This document shows, piece by piece, positions 1-10,811 of a stretch of DNA of 64,000 nt. Origin of the DNA: Tigriopus japonicus (Eukaryota > Arthropoda > Copepoda > Harpacticoida > Harpacticidae). Numbering within the stretch: position 1 is the first letter of the stretch; every line of letters starts with the position of its first letter. The stretch lies in contig JAAGOF010000046.1 of NCBI GenBank assembly GCA_010645155.1, positions 450,258 to 514,257 of the forward strand, given 5' to 3'. Position numbers and translations under genes: made by a program. Below the pieces are notes generated by a model. The model did no database searches, was not told the DNA's origin, and worked only from the letters and a program-made list of their open reading frames with translations.

Positions 1-2
1 AT

Positions 3-1421
3 GATGAGGCCGATACCGTAAATTCAAGTGAAGAAATCTCGTGGCTCCAAGTGGCCACCAAGAGTCTGGTCGAAACAAGTGAGAACGGAGCTGTGAGAAT
101 CGTGTTCTTCCTGTATAATAATCTTGAGAAATTGCTGCCCGGTCTTGGCAGCAAACGAATCAATTCCAAAGTGCTGGGCGCTTCTGTTAATCAAGGTCGG
201 GCTATTCAACTCAAGCACCCGGTACTGTTCACCCTTTATCATTTGAACCCGGTGGAAATTTGGGAACCAGTGTGTGCCACATGGGACTATTCCAATCGCA
301 GTTGGGACGCTGAGCAATGCCAGGTGTTGCATAGCAATTCCAGTGCCACCACGTGTCAGTGCCACCGAATTGCCAATTATGTGGTGTTAAGTGAGGTCAA
401 ACCTCCAGTGAGTGCCGAACCTCATGCAGCTTCGGGGAAACTCTCCCCGCATTTCTCCACCATCATCTTCGTCGTTTTGGCCGTGGTTTTGGCCATTCTC
501 TTGCTGATTGTTGTGTTCATAGTGATCCGACGATTCGATCTCAAGCCGCGCGTTCAGAAATTCGTGCAAGCTAATAGTCCAAATGGGATCTTTCGATGCA
601 AGAAGAGTGAGAGCACGACGAGCTCGTGTGGTTTTTATCCACCCCTTACCTCATCCCCGACTTCCACGACTGTTTCGAGTGGCACGCCCACCAATCAAAC
701 CTATCTGGAACAGGTTCTGAAGGCAGCTCATAATAACTCGGACTTCCATCAAATCAAACCTCAACAACCTGGACCCCAACAAATGCCTTCAAGTCAGTCT
801 CATCCGATGGTGAAGGGAGCTCCCGTTCAACGGCCTGTCTTTCGTGGGACCCCCACCGGGCGTCATCTCATTGCCCTGAACCAGTGCGACCCGTATGGGC
901 ACCATATCTATATGGAAATCGACCCCGTCTATGCTCATCTCGACTCATCAGAAACGGCCGTTTCTGATATACAGTTGTCAGATATCTCGGATGATGACCT
1001 ACGCTTACGAAGCAGTCACCCCCAGCGCTTCGCCGAGGAGAGACCTCTCATTAGAAGCAATCATATCCGACGGAATGGTGAGCCCAATCATGATGGGTCT
1101 GGTTTCCAGAAAACTGGTTTAAGAAACCCCCACCACCACCAATTCATGACAACCCATCGTGGTGGTGGCGACGGTGGTGTGGCCACGGTTAGTAACAGTG
1201 CCAATAGCTCTTTTCGAATGGCCCACACAGCCCAGCGTCGGCCTGGTCATAGGCCTTTGATTTACCCCGTGGTCTCGGGCGCCAACGGTCGTCCCTCGGT
1301 CAGTTTGGAGGCCCCAATCACAATTGCCTTACAAGGAGGCGACCAATTTGTAAGCTTGAAAATTGATCCTGAAGCGAAACATGAAGATCAACATCCTTCC
1401 AGTCGATCCATTTATCATTAA
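3..1421 (+). CDS. Latrophilin-like single-pass receptor with degenerate GPS, paralogue A (5' partial)
   Basis: The reading frame is open from base 3 through the window start, so the N-terminus lies outside; the stop is the TAA at 1419-1421. The visible part begins inside a GAIN domain, recognisable by the NGAVRIVF stretch that its neighbour also has. A GPS motif follows (about 273-389), with the expected Cys-Ala-x-Trp, Trp, Cys and Cys-x-Cys pattern. One hydrophobic helix (about 453-527) is followed by arginines and a tail of nearly 300 residues with no further membrane segments. The GPS ends CQCHRIANYVVL, so the His-Leu/Ile-Thr/Ser self-cleavage triad is replaced by Arg-Ile-Ala. The tail carries PPLTSSPT, TYLEQ, HIYMEI and, near its end, QGGDQFVSL, all with counterparts in the convergent copy at 3144-10811. 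Adhesion GPCRs normally have seven helices after the GPS; this protein has one. I infer an adhesion or co-receptor role rather than G-protein coupling. Poly(A) signal candidates AATAAA lie at 1627-1632, 2123-2128 and 2156-2161. Confidence 0.82.
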   Translation, partial: DEADTVNSSEEISWLQVATKSLVETSENGAVRIVFFLYNNLEKLLPGLGSKRINSKVLGASVNQGRAIQLKHPVLFTLYHLNPVEIWEPVCATWDYSNRSWDAEQCQVLHSNSSATTCQCHRIANYVVLSEVKPPVSAEPHAASGKLSPHFSTIIFVVLAVVLAILLLIVVFIVIRRFDLKPRVQKFVQANSPNGIFRCKKSESTTSSCGFYPPLTSSPTSTTVSSGTPTNQTYLEQVLKAAHNNSDFHQIKPQQPGPQQMPSSQSHPMVKGAPVQRPVFRGTPTGRHLIALNQCDPYGHHIYMEIDPVYAHLDSSETAVSDIQLSDISDDDLRLRSSHPQRFAEERPLIRSNHIRRNGEPNHDGSGFQKTGLRNPHHHQFMTTHRGGGDGGVATVSNSANSSFRMAHTAQRRPGHRPLIYPVVSGANGRPSVSLEAPITIALQGGDQFVSLKIDPEAKHEDQHPSSRSIYH

Positions 1422-3143
1422 TAATGACGTGCTTGATGGTTGGGATCTCTTCAGTTGGTGGAGTCGATCCCATTCATTATTCATACATGCAGTTGAAGGA
1501 AAAAAAGAAGTAATTGTCAAAACCATCATCAGTCGTATTGTGCGCGTGTGCAAGTACATACATATTATAGTGTTTGAAGTGAATTCTCTGTTAGTATCTG
1601 TGATAAACAAAATCCTCAATTACCAAAATAAATTGTCCTATGACTTGTTTAACCATAACTTTGACTTTGTGCTCAAGCCGCAATCGTGTCCAATCATTTC
1701 AAGGTTGTCGTCCCACCTTGGAGCTTGGAAAAAGCTTTGAGAGCTTTTCACCCTTTATGGCAAACATTTCAAGTTGTACGAACCCGATATTCGTCCATAA
1801 AATGGAGACACGCTTGAAATGTGATGACTCTTTTTGGTAATAGAACCTCTTCCATCCCGTTTCCAAGCTCTTGAAACTAGACTGGAAAAGCTTTTAACCT
1901 CGCTCCTCTACCTCTTCTTTTGGGACGCTCACTCTCAACTACAAAGACTACTCGAAAGAGCTGATTGATTCTCAAAAGCTTGGTCCTCTCTACATTAAGG
2001 AAATGAAGTTCGTCTCGCTCTTAATTAAAGCTCTCGACCCGTTGATAAGAACATGATCGAATCCACTGCCTTTTTCATTCCAGTCTTCTCAACGCTCATT
2101 CGCCCAAAACGGTCCTTGGTACAATAAATCTAGGCCAGTTGGCGTTGTGATTCTAAATAAAGCATGCTTTTAGTCGAGTTTCGTGGGCGCTCCCAAGCCT
2201 CTGATATGTTTTTGGACAGAGCGAGAGGGGGAGATTCCACCCATTTTGATGGATCACTGCAATTGCACGATGTATCACACATTATTCACACGACATTCTG
2301 ACAAGATGCACCAAATCCATCAGAGATAGCACAACCCCCGTACCATCTTTCCACGGGTTTATGACAAAAGCCAATAAGAGCATTCAGGTGCGTGAGGTCA
2401 TCTCCTCGAAAAATGAAACACTTCACTAGACAAGACTACAGAGTACGTACAACATGGCGGTCTATGTGTGGCTTTGAATCTGAGGTGTACGTACCATCTC
2501 ATGGTTCGGGAATGTCTATGGTAATTTTGAGTTCCCACGTGTCAGTTTTTAGGGGATTTGGGACGGAAATTAGATGAGGCAATATAAATGCATAATATGG
2601 GGCGAGATGATCGAATCAAGGAGAGTGAATGTCGCTGAGGAACTTTCTAAAAATAGCTCCACGTTTCGTTTCCCAGATTCGAGAGAACCAAGAACTCGTG
2701 CAGGGGTGGTTACGATTTCTAGCGGGGTTTGGTTGGTTGAAAGTTGTTGTGGTGGTGGTGATGTTGATGTTGTCAAGAGCGACAGTGGCTCTCAATCACA
2801 CGGAATCAATACCAATGGGAATGGCTTCCACCCATGATGGATCACAGTCGTGCTGACTTAATTTGTAGAATTACTTCCGGATCAAGCTCTCACGAGAGAT
2901 GAAAATCGACACCTGGGACTTTTTGCTTGATATGTATATTTCTTTTGTATTTCATTCATTAACCAGGTTTTATCATAGCATTTACATTTAGGCATAAAAA
3001 CTGGCTTTTCAACACAATGAATAACATGGGCCGCAAAGCATATCACAGAAGCTCTCGACGACCAACCCCTTATCAAAGCGCTTGGCTGAGCATCATCGTA
3101 AAATCGATTATCAATATTTGAGTTTTCAACCGAGCACGACCAA
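1422..3143. other. Convergent intergenic spacer between receptor paralogues
   Basis: This is the tail-to-tail gap between the two receptor genes. It probably holds both 3' UTRs. On the + strand AATAAA occurs at 1627-1632, 2123-2128 and 2156-2161. I saw no canonical poly(A) signal for the minus-strand gene. Short open frames here have no family features. Confidence 0.6.
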
Positions 3144-6100
3144 TCATGAGTGGCGAAGTTGAAAGTGCCTTCCAGGCTCAAGATTATAAGGATCTTCTAA
3201 GCTAAGCCTGACAAATTGATCTCCATCTTGAAGTGTGATTGCAAGTGGAGCAGAAGCATTAGCCATCGCATTTGGCGACGCTGACGAAGATGGAGAGCAA
3301 GAAGACGAGGGAAAAGCCGACTGAATGGCTTGCTGTGTGCGATGATGATGCTGTTGTTGTTGATGTTGTGGTGGTGGAGGTGGTCGATGGAGGGTCTGTG
3401 TGATCATGGTACCGTCATCACAATAGAAAAGGTTTTGTTGGCCCTGCCACAAATGCTGATGAAGCGGATTCAGCGGAGCGCTCAGCTGCTCGTGAGCCAT
3501 GGAAGGGGTGACATCTCCATTAGCATGAATAGGAGATGAAGACGAGGCATCCGAGGGAAACCGACTGTGATTGTGATGGAGGTGATGCTGCTGACGTTGA
3601 AGTTGATTGTAAATAATCTCGGAGTAGATGTGCGACTCTGGTCGTTGAAAGGGCATCATTAGCGCTTGGCTTTTATCCGTTCGATAGATGGTGTGAATAG
3701 AGGGTTGCTGGGGTTGGGCTTGTTGTCGGAGATTGGTACTAGAACTAGTTGTTGGCTTTTGTTGATGATAGAATCCCGGCGAATTGTCCACAATGGCTTG
3801 TTGAAGGTACGTTCCCGGCCTTCTTTGAGTCAGATCTGGAACGGATACCCCAGACAAGGTTGGGGACGAAGTCAAGGGTGGATATGAGGTCTCAGACACC
3901 TTGGAAGAGCTTTGGCACCGGCCATTCAAAACAAACTTCAAAAGAAGAATGGCAAAAGCAAAGAAGACAAGAGCTCCAGCTACCACTGATCCCAAAATCA
4001 CTCCCTTCTGTTCCTCTTGGGACATTTGAGAGACTTGTACGGACTCCTCAGTGGTCAATATAGCGAACGAGCCCAGCTTGGAGCAGCTGCATGTGGTGTG
4101 GGTTGTGTTGGTTTGGATGACAAGGCAATCTTGGGTCGACCAAGATCGCTGGTTGGCCTCCCAGGTGGCACAGATGGCATCTTGAATGTTTTTCTGCTTG
4201 AGATGATGTCGCATGGAGAAGATGAATTCCTTGGGAAGCTCTTTCGAGATGGATTGGGTTGAACCAAAGGTGATCAATTTCGAGTTTGGACCGTAGGAGC
4301 CGAACGTTGGCAGGACCCGATCAGCATTGGCAATAATGTTGAAAATAGTCCGAACAGCCCCATTCTGACTGATTTCTTGAAGATTAGCCTCTGGCATGAA
4401 AACACTAACATCTCCATCAAAGTAATTGGGCACAAAATCTGGAAACGCCTGGGCACCAATGCCTCGAGAGCGGAGAACTCGGATCTCGGACAAGATGTTG
4501 TCCTTTACATTAGTGGCTCTCATCTCAACGTTGATTGATTCAGCGTAAAGTCTAGCCAATTCATTCAAGCCATGAAGCAAACCATTGAAGTGGATGGCTC
4601 GTTTGGTCTCGGACAATTCTTCCCAAGCTTCCAACTGGTTGTCGTGGAGGAGGTTGGATACAACCTGCACCACGCTCTCGAGAATATTGGCCAGTTTCTC
4701 CTCCTTCTCCTGTTTGGATGACAAAATGTGGTGTTCGTGTCTGAGTCGATCAGAAAGGGTCTGGAAGGTGCTTGTAATTATGGGTAGGTCGCCGCCATAA
4801 AGCTGCAATTCAGCCGTCTTGGTTGCGATTTGTTTCACAGCTCGCTCCATGGAGGTATGCACTTCAGATTGGAGATGATTCAGCCACAAGGACTGACAAT
4901 CACCCATGGCGGGTCGGTCAGTGGCCCATTGGCCATCAGGACTACAATACCACTTGGCAAATCCTGTTGAGCCCGGAGGGCACACCTGGATGGCTTCGAA
5001 CCCGCTCAAGGTCCAATTCCAAAAAAGGTTTCGGGTCTTCATTGGCGGGCAAAAGCTTTGCACGAGGTTCTCAGTCTCATCAAGATCGCTGAAGGTGTCT
5101 TCTTCGATCACCTCGTTCATAGTCACATCCAACAGATCGTCATACTCAGGCAAGTCGGACTTCAGGATTGGCACCACTGGGGATGTGGTGGAGACGGTTG
5201 TGGTTGTGGTGGTGGTGGTGGAAGTGATTTCTGTCCTCACGAATTCGGACGTTTTTGTGGGGATTGGAGTGGCTGCCAAGTCTAACAACCAAGGGGGAAG
5301 GGATTTTGGAGCCGAGTCAACAGTTTGAGGTCTCACGGCTTGGCACGTGTAATGAACCTCCAAGTACTTATAGGTGCCAGGACAGGGGTCGCCAAATAAG
5401 GCCGAGGTGACGGTGATCTCACAGTGGGCTTGTCGATGGCATCTGTAACCAAAGAAATGAATCCAATTGTCAGAAATTGAACCAAGAGGGCGACTTGGCA
5501 TTCCACAATAGGCAAAGAAATCCAATTTCGAACTTCAGCTCCAAAGAAAAACTAATCTAAATAGGACGAATGGTAAGTAGTAATTACCTCTCATTAACCA
5601 CTCGCAAGGACCTGGGCTCCAAGCAATTGACGCTCCAGTCGCGGGTTTGCTCCGTGTTGGCCCCGAACTCATTACAAATTGATCCCGAGAATCGTCCAAA
5701 ATTGGCCCGAACCACATTGATCTGGGTTCCTTCGTCGCAATCGATGACCATTTGACTCCCTTCGCAACCGTATTTGGTCCGACGGTGTAGTAGAGTGGAA
5801 GAGGACGGAGACGATCGGCCACCACTAATCGATGGATAGCTTCTGTATCTGTCCGATGTTCCGTAGCTGTGACCAGGGGTGGGGGAAGCTAGAAATGAAG
5901 AATATAAAAACGTGTTAACTCTCATATCGACTTATTTCATCTTTGAACAACTCGGCCATTTGGAGCTAACTTGGCCTGGGATCTCTTCAACACATGCCAA
6001 GCTGGAAATTGCTTACTCGCCGAAAGTGAGGGGAAAAACTCCCCAACAGTCAGCCCAACGATCCTGGTCACGATTCCCATCGCAAAAAGTCACACACGCT

Positions 6101-9100
6101 ATTGCTGCAAAGTTTGGAAACGGACGGCAGTGTCTAAAATTTGTGGTGAGGCGAAGGCCATTTCGAGGATTTATTCGTCCATGTGTGGAGGTAAATAATG
6201 CCTAAACAGGTGTGCCTTAATGGGCGATTCTACAACCCGTTGAAATTCATATGTAGCTGCCCGAGCTTGAGCCTTGACTCGTGTATAAAGAAACAATTTC
6301 TCAGAAGCTCAATTCAATTCCGGCAGCCCTCACAGAAAAACCAAAGTATTGACGTTGATTAACGTATCGGATTTCATATATGGATGGTCCAGCCCCAGAC
6401 CAGTCGGATATAATAAGCGATCCGAGCGCTTATTCTAATGGACAGATGGGGGTAAGTGATAATTCCTACTTCTTCGAGTCTTTCAATAAATCATGAGCAT
6501 CCAGTCAACTCATCCTCCGCCTCCTCCTTCGTTTCTTTTTCTTTCAGGTCTACCTTTATCTCTTCTCTCTCTCGAGTCAGAGATGAAAAAAGTGAACCAC
6601 CAACCATCCGGAGTAGTTGGTTACCCCTGAGTTTTAAAGAGGTTCGTCGTCCTCCTACTGGCGATTCACTCGATCCTTCTGGCGATCTGGAGCCACTTTT
6701 GAAAGAAAACCTTTTTATTGCATACCTTTCCTCGGTGACTTGGGTGCTCAAGTTCATTTGCCTGAGCTCACTGGACACCACCAGTACATATGGTTCTGGT
6801 GGCGTGGCCGGTTATATGGGTATGGCTCGGCAAAAAAAGAGAGAAGTGAAGATTTCAAAGATAAATGTGCTCCTATCTTTTTCCTGTAGTGTTTTAGGAA
6901 GCCTCCACCTCTCTTCATGCATGCCTCCGAGGGCTTTTTTGAGTATTGCCGTTCTCTACGTTATGGCTTGAAGTCCATTGAAATGTAGAAACTGCCGAAT
7001 TTTCGGTCCAAACAGAGCAATTTCAGCCCTCAATTTCATTGTGAAGACTTGAGCAAAAATGGGCCGAGAGCAGGGTGTTATTAAAAATGGAATCTCGAGC
7101 GAATCATCTTTCTTGCTCATGCATATTAAACCCATCCGTTTTATGGAAGTGCTCATTAGAAAACGTGCCTCGTCGCGTTTCATTTGGTGTTGCCGAGGAG
7201 TGGGTTGGTGTATCTAATGGTTTCAATTTGGCGTCCATCATGGAAATATGTGTCCATCCATTCATCCGCAGAGCGTCAAGTAGGACCACACACCAAAGCC
7301 ACTTTCCAGGCTCATCAATTCATATTTATTCCCTGTCATCAGGACCTACTAGGTCCACTCAGGTTGGTACCTCTCTTGATTGAAAAACTCTCCTCCGACA
7401 TGTTTTTCGGCCAGCAAAAAGTCGCTCTTATTATTGAGTCGCCTTGAAGGACCATTTTTTTCTTCTTTTTCATCTCTTTCACCCCCGACGCTCGGAACCG
7501 AACAGACTCGCTCAGCGGGGTTTTTCAAAGCCGTGTCTAGCCGAAAATTGTTCAGGAATCCGAGTTTCTCAGAGTATTTTGTTGATTTAGAATATCTCCG
7601 TGAAAAATCGGGCGCAAATGAGCTGGGATTAACACGACGATAGGCATCAAAAGAGAACCAGAGCAAAACAAAAGCCTCTCGAGACGATTTTAGCTCTCGT
7701 TCATCAGGGTGATGACCTCTATCCCGATGTCGTTCGATGCATTAGGATCGAATGAAGGAAAATGTGCATGGCTTGTACGCCCAGAGATAAACATTTGGCA
7801 TTCGATGAGATTGATCAAATTCTTTCAATGGGAGGGAGCCAATTTTCTCTATTAACTTCAACACCGGGGACCCCCGAAACAAAGAATTTCACCCTGAGAC
7901 CAACTCGATTACTTACTACAGTACAACGCGTTGTAGTTCATTTTGAATGGAACTCAAGGAGAAGAAAGAGAGTGGAGAACGAAGCCTTGAGCTTTTTTCG
8001 ATGCTACGTAGTCTGTAACTCAAGTAATATAAACATTGTCGCATCGTTTATCATATCAAACACTCGCAATGTCGCGTTTAATTCAAACTGTGAACTGACA
8101 AGCGTGGATTTTAAGTGAAATCTTTTTGCCATAAATCGTTTCCATTAGATCCAGATCCACTAGCTCCAAAGTCGTCTGATGAGTGCGACAATTGCGGAAT
8201 ATTACTGGCGCAAACACACTCTTGGTCCATTAAGATGACAGAGTTATAGGTCACTTGAAAGGCATTTCTCAATTAATTCTCGTCGGAAAACTAGGCTCAA
8301 AAGAACGGGAAAACAGGCTTCTCGTTTAAGTCTGGGCGGACATAGTTTAATTTTCGAAATGCACCAGTTCACATGAGAAACAATCTTAATGATGGTTCCA
8401 AATTAGGATCTCGGATCCGATTGACATTCTTGCGATTCACCTTGATTTAAAGAACGACAAAGGTCGTTGTCATCTGGCTTCAAGAAAAAAAAAGCCGGTC
8501 GTGTGTGAAAGTTTATTTTTCAATTTTTAAATCCCTCTCGGTAGTTAAAATGTCAGTTTGAGGAGAACGAGAAGAATATGGGATGGAAAGGAATCTCGGC
8601 TGAACTTTTGTGGGTATGTGAATTCAATTACACAGAGAACGAACCTCGGACGAGAAAAAAACCAACCCGAATATCTAGATTTGCAGTTGTGAGACATTTT
8701 TAAAATGGAAACGTTTACTCGCAGATTTCATTCAAACTAGCTCGCGAATGATAGGGGAAAAACTAATCCAGCAATGGAATCTAGACATCCATTTGCCAAT
8801 CTAAGAAGAAGATCTGTTTTTAACCCGGCCAAAAGGGACGAATGTGAGTGTGTGTGGCATTCTCAAAAGCGGTTTCTTTAATCAGGATGAACAAGTACAT
8901 AAAAGATGACTGATTTACAACCTCGGTGAAATCTTCACATTCCAACAACTCTGAGGATCTTCCACTTCAAACCCAAACCACCCACGGATCAGAGCACACA
9001 GAGAAAATATCATCCACGAGGGTGAATCCAGAGCTAATTCCAATTGCATGGCAGATTCCAACTCGATTGAAAGCGATCGACCGCTGAAGGATAATACCGA

Positions 9101-10811
9101 GTAACTTGTCACCCTAAAACCCTCTCTTTTCGAAGTTGGGGTTGAAAAAAGTGAACATTTCCTCCATTTACACTTACAAAAGAGGCAGCTGGACGAGGTA
9201 CCCATTGGTGGCTAACCACATGCATGTGTGCATCATGCATGGATGTTCTCCAAGAACTCGTCGTTTATTCGTCCACCGACATTTTTTTGGTTCTCTCGCT
9301 TCACGACACATTTCCGTGGAGTGGCGTTGATCATCATCGCGGGTAAATGCATGCTTGAGCTATAGCTCAAAATAGTGCAATGATCTGTGAAACTGTTTCC
9401 AACCCCTCCCAAATCTGTCTTCGTTCCCTCGTGAAAGAGAGCTTGTTCAGGGAAAAAACCCTTGAGCAGCCTTACATCCAGATCGGAGTGGAATTTGAGC
9501 AAAGCCTATCACTTGAGAAGATCTACTAAGATTGTCTCCGTAGTTGGTATACACCGTGTATGTATATTCTGTACAATATGTGTGGTTGTCTGTGTTCTAT
9601 GGCTTCTCCTATTTAAGACTTAAGAACCGACCCCCGAATTATGCTCTCAAGATGGTGCTGCCTCATTGAGTCAGATCGGTCTTCAAGTTCATAAACAGGT
9701 CATTCTCCTCGAGCAAAAGGCGGATCGAACGAATGCCAGAGGAAGCGAAAGAGCTCTTTTTGTCATGAAGTGAAAATGGCGAGCTCCCCGGATTGTAAAA
9801 ATGCTGACTTGATAAGAGGCAAGGGGGTATTCGTCACCATAAACTATCTTCTTAAGCGGCCTCGAGGACATACTTATTGCTGTCCACTTTCACTGCAATC
9901 TCGTCAAGCACCGGCCTGCAGTGCTCGTTCAATATATCTTGGGCATACTCGAGACTACGTTCGGACATAACATGCTAGGACGACTACTATACTGGTACAC
10001 ATTCGTACTCATCGACTATGTACGTAGGTACTCCCTCCGTGGTCTTGCTCTGTGTGTTCTCATCGCTCTGGATGGCCATTACCAGTCAAGATTTTTGAAA
10101 GAGACCATTTCTTGTTGATGATGGGCATAGATTAGCTGGACTTGACTGGGACACTAAGACACCGTAGAGGACAGGTTTCTTCCAGGAGGGCATTCGACAT
10201 GATACGAGTAGTTCATGGCCGCTAGTTACCTAGATCCAAGTGCACAACGCATTCTCCAGTCCTTATCAAGACCCCCAAAAATGTTGCGAGTCTCGGCCAA
10301 GCCAAACATAACTCAAAAGATATCCATCTAGTCGATCGAAAGAACAATCATTGACCCGGTCGTTGTGGTTTCTTGATAACTAATTAGGATTGATAGTAGA
10401 CATCCTGTTATAATCCTCGATGGATTACTGGGATCTTTGAATATTCGCGGGTTATTGGCCATCAATTATGATGCACCTCAAAGATGCAATGATAAAGGTA
10501 GTTCTAGAGATTGCTGTCAAAATCTTTGATTTAGAGCATGAAAGTGAATATTAATTGGCTTTGGCAGAGCCAATCTGTTATTAACGACACATTGATCGGC
10601 CGTGAAAGAAAACAAAAATGACTGCTGCTTGTGAGGTAGACAGACAGACCAACCAACCCCAAGAATGACTATGAACTTCCAACCAACGGTACACGTAGTA
10701 AAATATGGTCTCGCCTGATATCCCTGCCGCCTTACCTTTGCAAATTGTGAGATGAATTAGCAAGATGGAAGAAAGTGTGACCAATTGATAGCTCCGAGAC
10801 ATCTTGGCCAT
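3144..10811 (-). CDS. Latrophilin-like single-pass receptor with SUEL lectin, HormR, GAIN/GPS, paralogue B
   Basis: Three exons join in phase: 10811-10736, 5888-5588 and 5442-3144, giving 891 residues. Exon 1 encodes a signal peptide (MAKMSRSY start, Leu/Ile-rich core). The lectin domain (about 65-159) shows CEG, ANFGRF, RCHRQAHC and FGDPCPGTYKYLEV, typical of SUEL/rhamnose-binding lectins, and is split by the 145-bp second intron. A Thr/Ser-rich linker (about 199-213) follows, then HormR (257-308) with CPPGSTGFAKWYC. The GAIN domain spans roughly 319-590 and ends in the GPS (Cys550, Trp553, Trp560, Cys565, Cys577, Cys579). A single helix lies at about 607-630. The 260-residue tail is rich in Gln, His and Pro and ends with QDGDQFVRL. 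Latrophilins/Cirl share lectin-HormR-GAIN-GPS but continue into seven helices, which are absent here. The GPS reads CSCSKLGSFAIL, with Lys-Leu-Gly at the cleavage site, so autoproteolysis is not expected. Expression and ligand are unknown. Confidence 0.82.
5889..10735 (-). other. 4.85-kb first intron of paralogue B
   Basis: It lies between the signal-peptide exon and the first lectin exon. I found no coding exon, RNA gene or transposon in it. It holds only AT-rich stretches and a short perfect inverted repeat at 6412-6434. Its length contrasts with the 145-bp second intron, and first introns of this kind often carry regulatory elements (inference). Confidence 0.6.
6412..6434. repeat. Short perfect inverted repeat
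   Basis: AATAAGCG and CGCTTATT form 8-bp arms around a 7-base centre. It may be a chance palindrome or a dimeric protein-binding site in the first intron of paralogue B. Confidence 0.35.
10736..10811 (-). other. First coding exon of paralogue B (signal peptide exon)
   Basis: The exon gives 25 codons plus one base and ends AAAG/GTAAGG, a strong donor. It leaves phase 1, which matches the exon at 5888 that starts with two bases after a TTTCTAG acceptor; the split codon is Ala. The ATG at 10811 has A at -3 and G at +4. The encoded peptide is a good signal sequence, which the lectin ectodomain needs. A further exon of length divisible by three inside the intron cannot be excluded. Confidence 0.7.

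Noticed and set aside
24..365. 113-codon open frame antisense to paralogue A
   Set aside because: It lies wholly opposite the GAIN/GPS coding region, which has clear family motifs; it is a shadow frame.
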